This document shows positions 49,101 to 58,100 of a stretch of DNA of 64,000 nucleotides, piece by piece (the first letter of the stretch is position 1; the number at the start of each line of letters is the position of its first letter). A model generated the notes under the pieces. It was not told where the DNA came from. It did not search any database and saw only the letters and a list, made by a program, of their open reading frames with translations. Origin of the DNA: Nissolia schottii (Eukaryota; Streptophyta; Magnoliopsida; Fabales; Fabaceae); assembly GCA_003254905.1 (NCBI GenBank), contig QANU01067139.1:254315-318314 (forward strand), given 5' to 3'. The position numbers and the translations under genes were made by a program.

Positions 49101-49111
49101 TGACCGTTTGA
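49101..49111 (-). promoter_or_regulatory. MSA-like element upstream of the second cyclin A1
   Basis: On the minus strand the site reads TCAAACGGTCA, matching TCYAACGGYYA at 10 of 11 positions with an intact AACGG core. It lies 563 bases before the start codon. A CCAAT motif (CCAATCA) occurs about 75 bases further in, near 49182. Confidence 0.5.
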
Positions 49112-49673
49112 AATAATTCAAATTCAAACTGAAAGCTCCTCTTCCCCCTCACGTGCTGTCACCCTGCGTGGCCGTAACAGACCAATCAGATCCCTCAAAG
49201 GTCTCAGGGTGCAGAACCAAATTTGAAAACCGAATGGAAGCATGTGGGGGCCCACACCGGCGACCCCCGCTCCCAGCCTCTAACGAATACCGAGCCCCAT
49301 TTTGAAACCAGACCCTTTCCCCCGCCTCAACTACACGCAATAAATTATGTTATAATAAAAAAGAAGACGATGAAATACTCACAATAAAAACAGATTTATT
49401 GCACTCACACACACACTGTTTCTTTTCAATATATATATTTAAATATTAACATAAATAAAGAAACAAACAAAACTTGAGAAAAGCTACAAAAGTCACTTCT
49501 TCCTTTCCCTTTATATTGATTCTACTAATTGATTCATATCTCTCTCTGAAAACCAGAAAGCAAATAGCAGTAACATAACCCTTCTTTTTATCTCTTTTTC
49601 TCTTCGCTTGGTTCTTGCTTAGAACTAGAGAGAGAGAGAGTCTTTTTTGACGTTTCATATTTTTGAAATTGAA

Positions 49674-52524
49674 ATGACGACGACGACTCAGAATCGCCGT
49701 TCATCGTTTTCTTCTTCCACCACGTCATCTTTGGCCAAGCGCCATGCATCTGCCTCCTCCGAAAACAACAACGGCGGCAAGGTTTCTGGTGCCGGCGTTG
49801 GTCCTCCTCCGCATTTGGCCAAGAAACGTGCCCCTCTAACTAACCTCACCAATCACATTGCTTCCCGCAGCTCAGCACAAGCCTCTTTTTTGGTATTCTT
49901 CCCCCCTTCTTTGATTTTATGTCGTTTAATTCTTGCACCGAAACTTGATTTCGCAGTAAAAGCTTAATTTCTTCATAATTCTTAGGTTAATTTTGATGCT
50001 TAAGTTTATATATGTTGTTGCTAGGTTCCATGTGCAACTAAAGTTGCCAAGGCCAAGAAAGAAGCTTCATCATGCAGCAGCAGCACCAGCTCTGCAATTT
50101 CCAGCAACAAGATACCGATTCTGCAGAATGTTAGAACTTCTGCCGTTGTTTTTCCCAAGGCTAGTTGTGTAGTAAGGGATGAAGATGCTCCAAAATCTGT
50201 TGCTCAAAGAGTTGTTGCCCCTGTTGCTGTTCCTGTTCCTGTATCAAGCAGCTTTCCGGATGTTTCTCCGGCTAAATCGGATGGGGTTTCGGTGTCTATG
50301 TCTGTGGATGAGACAATGTCCTCCTGTGATTCCTTCAAGAGCCCTGAGATTGAGTATTTGGACAACACCGATGTCTCGGCGGTGGATTCGATTGAGAGAA
50401 AAACATTCAGCAGTCTCAACATTTCTGATGCTGCTGAGCCAGCAGGTTGGAAGCTTTTGATTATTTGGTCAATCAATTTGTGGGATATGGTTTATTTTTA
50501 TATAATGTTGGTTGAGTTACTTGTTTGTTTCTTGTGTTCTGATGTTAATGTGATTGATTTCTATGCAGGTAACATGTGTAGTAGAGACATACTCGTTGGG
50601 TTGGAAAAGGATGACAAAATTGTGAATGTTGATAACAATTACATGGATCCGCAGTTTTGTGCTACCTTTGCTTGTGATATTTACAAGCACCTGCGTGCAT
50701 CTGAGGTATAGGACAGTTTTCCCTATTAGCAATTATCTCTGTCATGCTTAGTGCATAGATTTTCAAAGTGTAACATGTTAAGTATCTGCTATAAAAATTA
50801 TATTTGCTTATTCTAAATATTCTTATTTGGTTTCTTCAATTTATGTAATCTTAGGCAAAGAAAAGGCCTTCCACTGATTTCATGGAGAAAGTTCAAAAGG
50901 ATATAAATCCCAGCATGCGTGCTATATTGATTGACTGGCTTGTTGAGGTAATATTGTTGACACTTGGAAGTTCAAATTTACTGATCTTATAGTATATTGC
51001 AATTGAAGTTTCATCATGTCTCAAATTAAATAATCTTCTTATGTATGCTAATCATATGTTCTCATTTTCAGGTGGCTGAGGAGTATCGGCTTGTACCTGA
51101 TACATTGTATTTGACAGTGAATTACATAGATAGGTACCTTTCAGGGAATGTGATGAACAGGCAAAAACTACAATTACTTGGTGTTGCCTCCATGATGATT
51201 GCCTCGTAAGGAATCTTAAAGTTCCTCTTTGCTTTTTCTGATTTATGATTTCTACCTTATTTTGTCCTTGTAGCATTGGCATAAAGACAAGCAATAACAT
51301 GATTTGATATTTGGTTCTTCTTGACAGTAAATATGAGGAGATTTGTGCACCTCAGGTGGAGGAATTTTGTTACATCACGGATAACACATACTTCAAAGAA
51401 GAGGTTTGTGTTACATTCTTTGGCATAATTTTGCGGTTTCAAGTTACTTGTTTATAGTGTTTTGGTGTGCTTATATGAAGAAAATCATTCAATGCAGGTT
51501 TTGCAGATGGAATCTGCTGTCTTGAATTACTTGAAGTTTGAAATGACAGCCCCAACAATTAAATGTTTCCTAAGGTAATGGTTAGAGAATGACTATCAAA
51601 TTGACCTTTTGAAGTTCTTCGACACTCTCCTAATGAACCATTTTTTCATTTTTTACGATGTCAGACGATTTGTTCGTGCAGCTCAAGGAGTCACTGAGGT
51701 ATCTTTCTAGCATAATCATCCATTTATGTATTTTATGCATCTGTCATAAGAAAGAGTTCAAATAATGTTGGACCATTTTTATTGTTGGGACACCGTTTTT
51801 TTATGTCTGTCTCTCACACCATAACATGAGAAGAATAGTCCTAATCCTAATTCTATTTCCATTTGTTGTTCTTACAATTAAAATTAATGTTACGATGCAA
51901 TCCATCTCTAAGTTGTTACCCATTTCCAACTTTTAATCATGAATTTCTTCATTTGTGTTTATTTCTTCAGTGCCCTTCGATGCAACTAGAGTGCTTGACA
52001 AACTATATTGCCGAGTTGTCTCTGTTGGAATACAGCATGCTTTGTTATGCTCCATCACTAATAGCTGCTTCTGCAATTTTTCTAGCCAGATTCATAGCTT
52101 TCCCATCGAAGAAGCCATGGGTATGCTGCTAATAACAAAAAATTATGATATTAAGTGATTCTCTATATTTTTATTATATTTTATTTGAGTGTATTGTTGA
52201 CATACTATTTTTGTTCTTTTGCAATAGAATGCAACATTGCAGCATTACACACAATACCAGCCTTCTGATTTGTGTAGTTGTGTGAAGGATCTCCATCGCC
52301 TTTGCTGCAACAGTGCTAACTCTAATTTGCCAGCAATTAGGGAGAAATACAGCCAGCACAAGGTAATAAATTTCTTGTTGCTATGATTTGTTGTTGTTCC
52401 TCTATAATCTGATTTTTGAGTACTTCTTTATTCATAATTTATTTTGTGTTTTTTGTTTCAGTACAAATATGTGGCCAAGAAGTACTGCCCTTCCTCGATA
52501 CCTCAGGAATTTTTCCAGAATTGA
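49674..52524 (+). CDS. CYCA1: A1-type cyclin, downstream tandem copy
   Basis: A second A1-type mitotic cyclin in the same orientation, 2.2 kb after the first. Exons: 49674-49892, 50025-50445, 50569-50705, 50855-50947, 51072-51205, 51328-51403, 51498-51574, 51665-51698, 51971-52120, 52228-52362 and 52462-52524, giving 512 residues. A canonical-looking destruction box RAPLTNLTN lies at 52-60. [16 protein letters not shown] starts the cyclin N box at about 280, followed by NYIDRYLS and LGVASMMIASKYEE. The C-terminus reads KKYCPSSIPQEFFQN. Exons 4 to 9 and 11 have exactly the same lengths as in the first copy, while exons 1, 2, 3 and 10 differ by whole codons. The ATG at 49674 was preferred because nothing upstream in frame is an ATG. 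The frame is intact. Confidence 0.96.
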
Positions 52525-53117
52525 GCCAGAGAGATGAAAGTCCAATTTAACTTGCTCTCAAGAGAATGCACTTACTTCTCTTAGTACAATGTATATGTAG
52601 TTGCCTTTTCACACCCCCATCAATCTTAATTAGAGTTCTTGTATCTGTGTTAATTAGAGTTGATTGGTCCACAAATTGACCCAAAAATCAACGACATTCC
52701 ACGAATCCTCTTGAACAATTGATCTTTTTTGTCCAATTTATAGTAGTCCAGCAGTGGCACTAAAATAAAGAGGTGTTGTGCTCGTCATTAAAACAGAAAC
52801 AAGAATTATTTAAAATTATGGCATCAAATTCTAATGTGCCTTTTTGAAGACTTCTTTATCTTACACGAGGTTTTTGGAACGTTATATGATAGTAGTAATC
52901 TACACACCTAACAGAAGCTACCTCTTATGTACGATTATCATGCTCAAGCTCAACCAACCCCTAGTAAAATGTTTACATCTCAATTAATAACACAGCTAAT
53001 GAATTATACATAAGTCCACACTTACAGTAGCAAGCTTCTTATTCTGCCGCTGGCAATTGGATGGCATGTACAACAAAAAATATATCAGAAAAATGCCATC
53101 CGTCATCATAAGCATTT

Positions 53118-55265
53118 TTACATGCCACACCGAGCGTTTGATACGCGGAAGCTTTTCATAACATAAGCACCCAAATTCACAACACTACTCTTGTTGGGCA
53201 TGTTGTTAAGCCAGTGGCAATCTTCAAAGGCGCAATAGGGCCCACCCTTGGGCCCCTCAACGCTCACGGGCTCAATATACTTGGGGGCCCAAGCAGGTGT
53301 TCCATCCTCATACGAATTATGGGTCAACCTCTTTATACCCGACCCGTCCAATCTAACGGTGAAGATTTCACCGTACGGCTGGTAATGATGCGGGTTCGAG
53401 ATGGGTTCAGCTGAAATCCCCGCGTAGTCCGAAGTAAAAGCTAAGCTCTTCCCATCGGGGCTAAAATAAGGGTGGTTCGTCCTCCCACCCGACCCGCTAT
53501 GAACCAGGTTCCTCAACCCCGTTCCATTCGGGTGGATCAGGTAAATCCCAAAGGTGCCGCTACCAGGGTCGTGCCGGTCTGAAGCGAAAGCGATCCATTC
53601 CCCATCCGGTGACCAGTTACACATCGTGTCAGTCCACGGGCCTTCGGTTAATCTCCGAAGCCCGTTTTGCTCACCGCCAATTGCATCCATCACATAGAGG
53701 TTCTTATGACCCGACCGACCCGACCGGAACACGATCCATTTTCCATCTGGCGAAACCGCAGGGAAAGCGTTGTTTTTCCCGTCAAGTGTTAACCGCTTGA
53801 CGTTAGTTTTTCCGTCAACGCGGTCAACGTTGATGGACACTATATCAACGCGAGAGCTCTCAGGAGCGAACGTTTCACCGATTGCAGTATAGATGACTCC
53901 CGGTCGAATCGGGTCCCAAGCGGTCGAGAAGGCCATCGCGTCTGACACCTTGCGCCGGTTCGAACCGTCCCGGTTCACGACGTAAACCCCTGGCATCTCC
54001 ACGTAAGCGATTCGGTCGCCGGATGGAGAGAAAACCGGAAACGAACCGACGAACCGGAAGAGAGATAGACCGGGAACGGGGCTCCGAACGTTCTCCAGTA
54101 AGAGCTGAGGGGATTCGTTTCCGCTGGGTTCGCCTCTGCACTTGTGGTACCCGACCCGGGTTGAATCAGGCGAGATAAACGGGTTGAGGTGGTGAGCGAG
54201 TGGCGCGATTGGCCGAGTCAACTCGGTGAACTCGTTCTTGCCCAGGTGGAATAGCTCGATGTGGCGGAAACTCGATCCCGGCCTCCTCGTCGCAACGGCG
54301 ATGAAGTCGTGGTTTCCCGGCGCGGTTGCGGGCGTGAACGCGTGGAGACCCGGCGGGGTGACTCGCTCGACGACCACCGAATCGACGGAGAGCGGACCGT
54401 CGGCGGGGAGGATCGCCCTGTAGATGCTCCACCACTGGTCCTCGCCCCTCCGGTGAAAGTAGATGGTGCGATCGTCGATCCAGCATGGCCAGCCGCCGTG
54501 TTCCACCACCTTGACTCTGTTAGTCCCGTCCCGAGTGGAGAAAACGTAGATGTCAGTGGTGAGATCCTCGACCTCGCCGGACCAGCCGCGTTCGCCGTAG
54601 GAGGCGACGGCGGTGAATTCGGCGGAGGGAGACAGGGCGGGGCTGAAATCGGCGACGCCGTATGGGGTGAGCCTTGTGGTGTGGCCGGATTTGAGGTGTG
54701 TGGAGTAAACGGCGGTCCAGCTGGCACGTGGGACGCCGGGGTCCTCGTGTGTCGACACGTACACAAGATATTCCCCGGCGAGGGTAGGCTTGTCTTTCAT
54801 TGAAACCTGATTTTGGTTCTGATTGGGTAGCAGAGGGACTTGGATCCTGGTGTTGGTTGGGGTTTCGAGAATGGATCTCCTAGTGGAAGGGTTGTGAGTG
54901 AAAACGGCGTCGTAGAAGATTGTGGGGAGGCCGTTTCGCTCAGTAACGTAGACGAGGTGGTGAGGCGGGGGGTCAGTGGAGGAGTGGTTGGAGAGGAGGA
55001 AGGAGGTGGAAGGGAAGTGGCCGTTGAAGTTGACGGAGTGGCCGTCGGTGAGTTGAAGCTCGGAGTTAGGGGTAGTGGATGAGGGTTGACTTGGGAGTGA
55101 ATAGATGTCGAAGGCGTAGGAGGATCTGCCGAGCGTGGTGAAGATGATGCTGGTGTCGGCGGAATCATCCCCAGCAGCACAGCGTAACGGTGAAGGAAAC
55201 GGTATCTCTGTCATCAGCAACTGAATTGAAACCCATAGAAAGGGGAAGTGGTGGCGTGGTTTCAT
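53118..55265 (-). CDS. TolB/DPP6-N-like beta-propeller protein
   Basis: An intronless 715-residue protein of uncertain function. The start MKPRHHFPFLWVSIQLLM looks like a signal peptide or membrane anchor, suggesting secretion or an endomembrane location. The body carries repeated TolB/WD40-like propeller blades: SPSGDRIAYVEMPGVYVV, SPDGKWIVFRSGRSGHKN, SPDGEWIAFASDR and SPDGKSLAFTSDY. The conserved C-terminal part includes CNWSPDGEW and ends near AYVMKSFRVSNARCGM. No peptidase catalytic domain follows, so it resembles the Arabidopsis 'DPP6 N-terminal domain-like' proteins (At1g21680/At1g21670) rather than an active prolyl oligopeptidase. The coding region is strikingly GC-rich compared with its neighbours, and long antisense open frames are by-products of that. 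Its place beside RFC4 agrees with the Arabidopsis order. Confidence 0.9.
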   Translation of the reverse strand: MKPRHHFPFLWVSIQLLMTEIPFPSPLRCAAGDDSADTSIIFTTLGRSSYAFDIYSLPSQPSSTTPNSELQLTDGHSVNFNGHFPSTSFLLSNHSSTDPPPHHLVYVTERNGLPTIFYDAVFTHNPSTRRSILETPTNTRIQVPLLPNQNQNQVSMKDKPTLAGEYLVYVSTHEDPGVPRASWTAVYSTHLKSGHTTRLTPYGVADFSPALSPSAEFTAVASYGERGWSGEVEDLTTDIYVFSTRDGTNRVKVVEHGGWPCWIDDRTIYFHRRGEDQWWSIYRAILPADGPLSVDSVVVERVTPPGLHAFTPATAPGNHDFIAVATRRPGSSFRHIELFHLGKNEFTELTRPIAPLAHHLNPFISPDSTRVGYHKCRGEPSGNESPQLLLENVRSPVPGLSLFRFVGSFPVFSPSGDRIAYVEMPGVYVVNRDGSNRRKVSDAMAFSTAWDPIRPGVIYTAIGETFAPESSRVDIVSINVDRVDGKTNVKRLTLDGKNNAFPAVSPDGKWIVFRSGRSGHKNLYVMDAIGGEQNGLRRLTEGPWTDTMCNWSPDGEWIAFASDRHDPGSGTFGIYLIHPNGTGLRNLVHSGSGGRTNHPYFSPDGKSLAFTSDYAGISAEPISNPHHYQPYGEIFTVRLDGSGIKRLTHNSYEDGTPAWAPKYIEPVSVEGPKGGPYCAFEDCHWLNNMPNKSSVVNLGAYVMKSFRVSNARCGM

Positions 55266-55745
55266 TGTTACTCTTCTCTTCTGCTGAACTTGGTGGGAGT
55301 GTTACTGCTTTTTCAGCTTAAAGGAGGAGGGAGAGATCGTGTGGTGAAGGAACGAAAAGGATATGGGTGGGGTCCATTTTGCATCGAATCAACGTCATAC
55401 GTGTGGCAAGGTGAGAGCACTTCAATTATTCGCTTATTGGACTTTGGACCTCTCATCACATAAATTAGGATCTTTCTTGTTTTTGAGTCTATATTTTCTT
55501 ATGCTATGGTCCCTTTTATAAATGTCGTGTGCAGTGACGTCTGCGGGAGAGGTTGTTTCTTTCCAACTGTAAATTTTATTTATTTTTCTGTGCTGGGAAA
55601 CCAAAGGATATCATAAGTGATAGGGACCCTTTCTTTCCTGGATCCTAAGTGTCCGTTTACATGTTGAATTTAGGAGTATTAATAAATGTTTTTGACGGAT
55701 TTAATCATAAATTTTACATGTCAAAATTATAACCCAATCTCGGTG
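55266..55745. other. Upstream region of the beta-propeller gene
   Basis: Contains the promoter and leader of the minus-strand gene. No separate gene or repeat was identified before the inverted-repeat element at 55746. Confidence 0.5.
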
Positions 55746-55879
55746 TTGGCTAAGTACCCTCAATGTTTTGGAACCATTTGATGGTAACCCGTTTTTTAAC
55801 AAAAACAACTTTTGAAAATTACAAGTCAAGCCACCATATTTAACTTTTGTAATATTGCACACTGGTCCTCCAAACCCTC

Positions 55880-56150
55880 ATGTCCCACATTCTCCCCGCC
55901 CACATCACCTCCTCCGTCTAGCCGTCTGCCACCCTCTGCGGGACCTCATCAGGCATCCTTCCTTCATCTTCGCCCACCTCCGCAACTCCCCCCGCCTCTT
56001 CCTAGTCTAGCTCTCCGACGAGCGCCTTTATCACAACCCCCCTGTCACCCCTATCCGCTTCCACATCCACTGCGACCGCCTGCGACAGTGATTTCTCTTC
56101 GTCGGCGTCTGCGACGGCCTCATCTGACCTCACCGCCGACGACAACTGCC
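55880..56150 (+). pseudogene. F-box-like gene fragment inside the inverted-repeat element
   Basis: One frame reads RLAVCHPLRDLIRHPSFIFA, then HLRNSPRLFLV, then LSDERLYHN and FLFVGVCDGLI. This is the pattern just after the F-box motif in plant F-box proteins ('...W...LI..P.F...H'), continuing toward an associated C-terminal domain. The frame contains stop codons (after FLFV-like positions at about 56008, 56089 and 56123) and at least one shift, so it is not functional. The first part of the sequence (to about 56040) is repeated in inverted orientation in the right arm, at about 56435-56550. Confidence 0.6.
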
Positions 56151-56425
56151 GATCCCTCATCGTCCTTGAATCCGAGGGGGTGAGTGGAATCGTACTCGAA
56201 GATGCATCCGGTGGCGTAGTTGATGAGGATGAGGCCCCTCTCGTGGCACATGTCCGCCAGGTTGAGGGTGCCGATGACGATGAGAATGGTCTCCACCTTG
56301 TGGGACTCGTCCCAGTCCACATTGGGCCTGCCGGTGACACCGGCAGCGTTGAACACGTGGCTGGGCTTGGCCGCCACTATGTCGGCCTCGAGGTAGGAGC
56401 GGTTCTCATGGCGGTCAGAGCCATA
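56150..56425 (-). pseudogene. Fragment of a UER1/RHM-type rhamnose synthesis gene
   Basis: About 90 codons strongly resemble the nucleotide-sugar epimerase/reductase that makes UDP-L-rhamnose (UER1, or the C-terminal half of RHM1-3). Diagnostic stretches are NRSYLEADIVAAKPSHVFNA, AGVTGRPNVDW, ESHKVETI and GLILINYATGCIFEYDSTHP. Compared with the family, the segment after HKVETI is altered and about one residue shorter. The N-terminal Rossmann Gly motif and the C-terminal half are missing. It sits in the loop of the inverted-repeat element, opposite in strand to the F-box piece. Family members are about 300 residues (UER1) or 670 (RHM), so this is a captured fragment. There is no intron within it. 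Confidence 0.85.
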
Positions 56426-56719
56426 GACATAGAGGGTGGTAGAGGTGCTTGTCGGAGAGCTGGACAAGGAAGGGGGCAGTGGCGGAGGTGGGCAGAGATG
56501 AAGGAAGGATGCCTGATGAGGATGGCGGCGGATTTGGAAGCTATTGGGGGTAGGCAGATTTGCAAAACCAAATTTTCATTAAGGAATATTGAGCAATATT
56601 TCAAAAGTTAAATAATGAATTTTGATGTGGCTTGGCTTGTAATTTTCAAGAGCTGTTTTGTTGGAAAACAGGGGTACCATCCAATAGTTCTAAATCATTG
56701 GGGTACCATCCTAACCAGT

Positions 56720-57027
56720 AGGGCTGTCAAACGGGCTAACCCGATCGGTTTAGACATGGTCCGACTAACCTGTGGGTCTAAATAGACCCGAGACCTAAAT
56801 TGACTTTTATTATTTGTGAGTCGATTTTTATATGTTTGATCCTCTCATTTATGTGGATAAATGGGTTAATCAAAGGGGTTATGTCTATATTAACACTAAA
56901 TGGGCCAAACAGATTAAACGGGTCGGGCTTAAATGAATTTTTACTATTCATGGGTCAAATTTTATATATTTAGTCCATCCATTTAATTAAGCAAACAAAT
57001 GCGAACCAAGCTCATTTTGGCAACCTT
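56720..57027. mobile_element. hAT-like MITE, copy B
   Basis: Begins AGGGCTGTCAAACGGG. Its right end read in reverse is AAGGTTGCCAAAATGAG. Reversed, it aligns over its length with copy A at 29381-29668, including CCCATTTAGTGTTAA, ATAGACATAACCC and TTTAGACCCACAGGTTA. It starts only about 3 bases after the right arm of the Pack-type element. It has no coding content, and a target duplication could not be confirmed. Confidence 0.75.
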
Positions 57028-57760
57028 ACTAGCTAGCACCCTTAATCCCACATAACATTTTTTTTATCTCCTAAACTTAACTCACAAACACACCCTTAAC
57101 GAAGTAAAAGTAAAAGTAGTGTCGTGTAGTTGTGCTGGGCCTTGTGAAACAGTTGAGGATTGGGCTACTAAATTAATTGTCCTGCAAGTTGTTTTATGGA
57201 ACGTAAAATCATGTTGAGCCCAATGACCAAAATCATAATTCTGCTAAGCCCACTACAACAGCACGTGGTAGCAGTGATTCAGAGAAGCTAAGAGTAAACT
57301 TGTTTTCTTCCTTTTTTTTTTTTAACTGTGGGATGATAATAGATGTTTCTATACATTAAAATAATCTATACTTTTAAAATTATAATACAATTTTCTTTTA
57401 GAAAATGCAAAGTAAAAAGAATTTTATGACAATAGAAACTGGTATATGTTAGAGCAAGGATATTTTAAATTGAATATTTATTTTAGAGAGTAAAATGAAT
57501 GTTTTCACTAAAGCATTAAGTTATTTCATTTCCGTATGTGTGTGAGAAAAATGGTATGGATGTCTGTTTTGTTGGTTTACATTATCCGTTTTTGCTTTGT
57601 GGTTTGACGTAACCATATACAGAATAAAGACCAATTGGCACTGTAATTTGTAACTTGTACCCATTGTTTTGTAACACGTGACAAAACCGCGTAGGCTTCA
57701 TTGGACATTGGCATGCGCGTTTTGCGTGGAAACTTAGTCACCAAGCATCACCTGTTCCTC
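57028..57760. other. Upstream region of the signal peptidase gene
   Basis: AT-rich sequence turning GC-richer near 57660-57730. It includes CACGTG (57676-57681) and GCATGCGCG. No separate gene was seen. Confidence 0.45.
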
Positions 57761-58092
57761 ATATATATACCCACCTTTTTCACTCTCCTTCTTTCTCTCT
57801 CTGAACACTGAACCCCTCAAGATTCAAGTTGGGGCTTCTTTCATGTTCATCACCATCACTCACTGATCACTCACACAATTCAATTCTCACATTAAAAAAA
57901 AATCTCCAATTTTTCTCAATCAATTCAAATTATCTATTTTGGTGATTTCTCTGGTTTCATTTCAATCAAAAAGTCAAAACTTGAATTCCAGGTAATGATC
58001 GACCCTGATCTAAAGTTTTGAACTTCATTTAAGCCTATGAATAATCGAATTCTACATTAACTGATTCTTTCATTTCCTCATATATATTATAG
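57760..58092 (+). promoter_or_regulatory. TATA box and 5' UTR intron of the signal peptidase gene
   Basis: ATATATATAC at about 57761-57770 is a good TATA candidate, followed by a CT-rich initiator and leader. A likely 5' UTR intron runs 57992-58092 (donor GGTAATGA after TTCCAG, acceptor ATTATAG), 8 bases before the start codon. Confidence 0.5.
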
Positions 58093-58100
58093 TTAGAGTG

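Larger units (their letters stand above)
55746..56716. mobile_element. Pack-type inverted-repeat element with captured host gene pieces
   Basis: A roughly 970-base element. Its left arm (about 55746-56040) is the imperfect reverse complement of its right arm (about 56435-56716). Matching outer blocks are CTTTTGAAAATTACAAG on the left and CTTGTAATTTTCAAGAG on the right, with TATTTAACTTTTG against CAAAAGTTAAATA. Both arms run inward into the same F-box-like coding sequence around CTCATCAGGCATCCTTCC. The loop holds more F-box-like sequence and, in opposite orientation, a piece of a UER1/RHM-type gene. Long inverted arms with host gene fragments fit a Pack-MULE-like or other Pack-TIR element. No transposase gene and no target-site duplication were found, so the superfamily is not settled. 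Confidence 0.75.

Noticed and set aside
54261-54803. 180-codon open frame antisense to the propeller gene, and other long frames across 53.2-55.2 kb
   Set aside because: By-products of the high GC content; the minus-strand 715-codon frame has clear conserved blades and the others do not.
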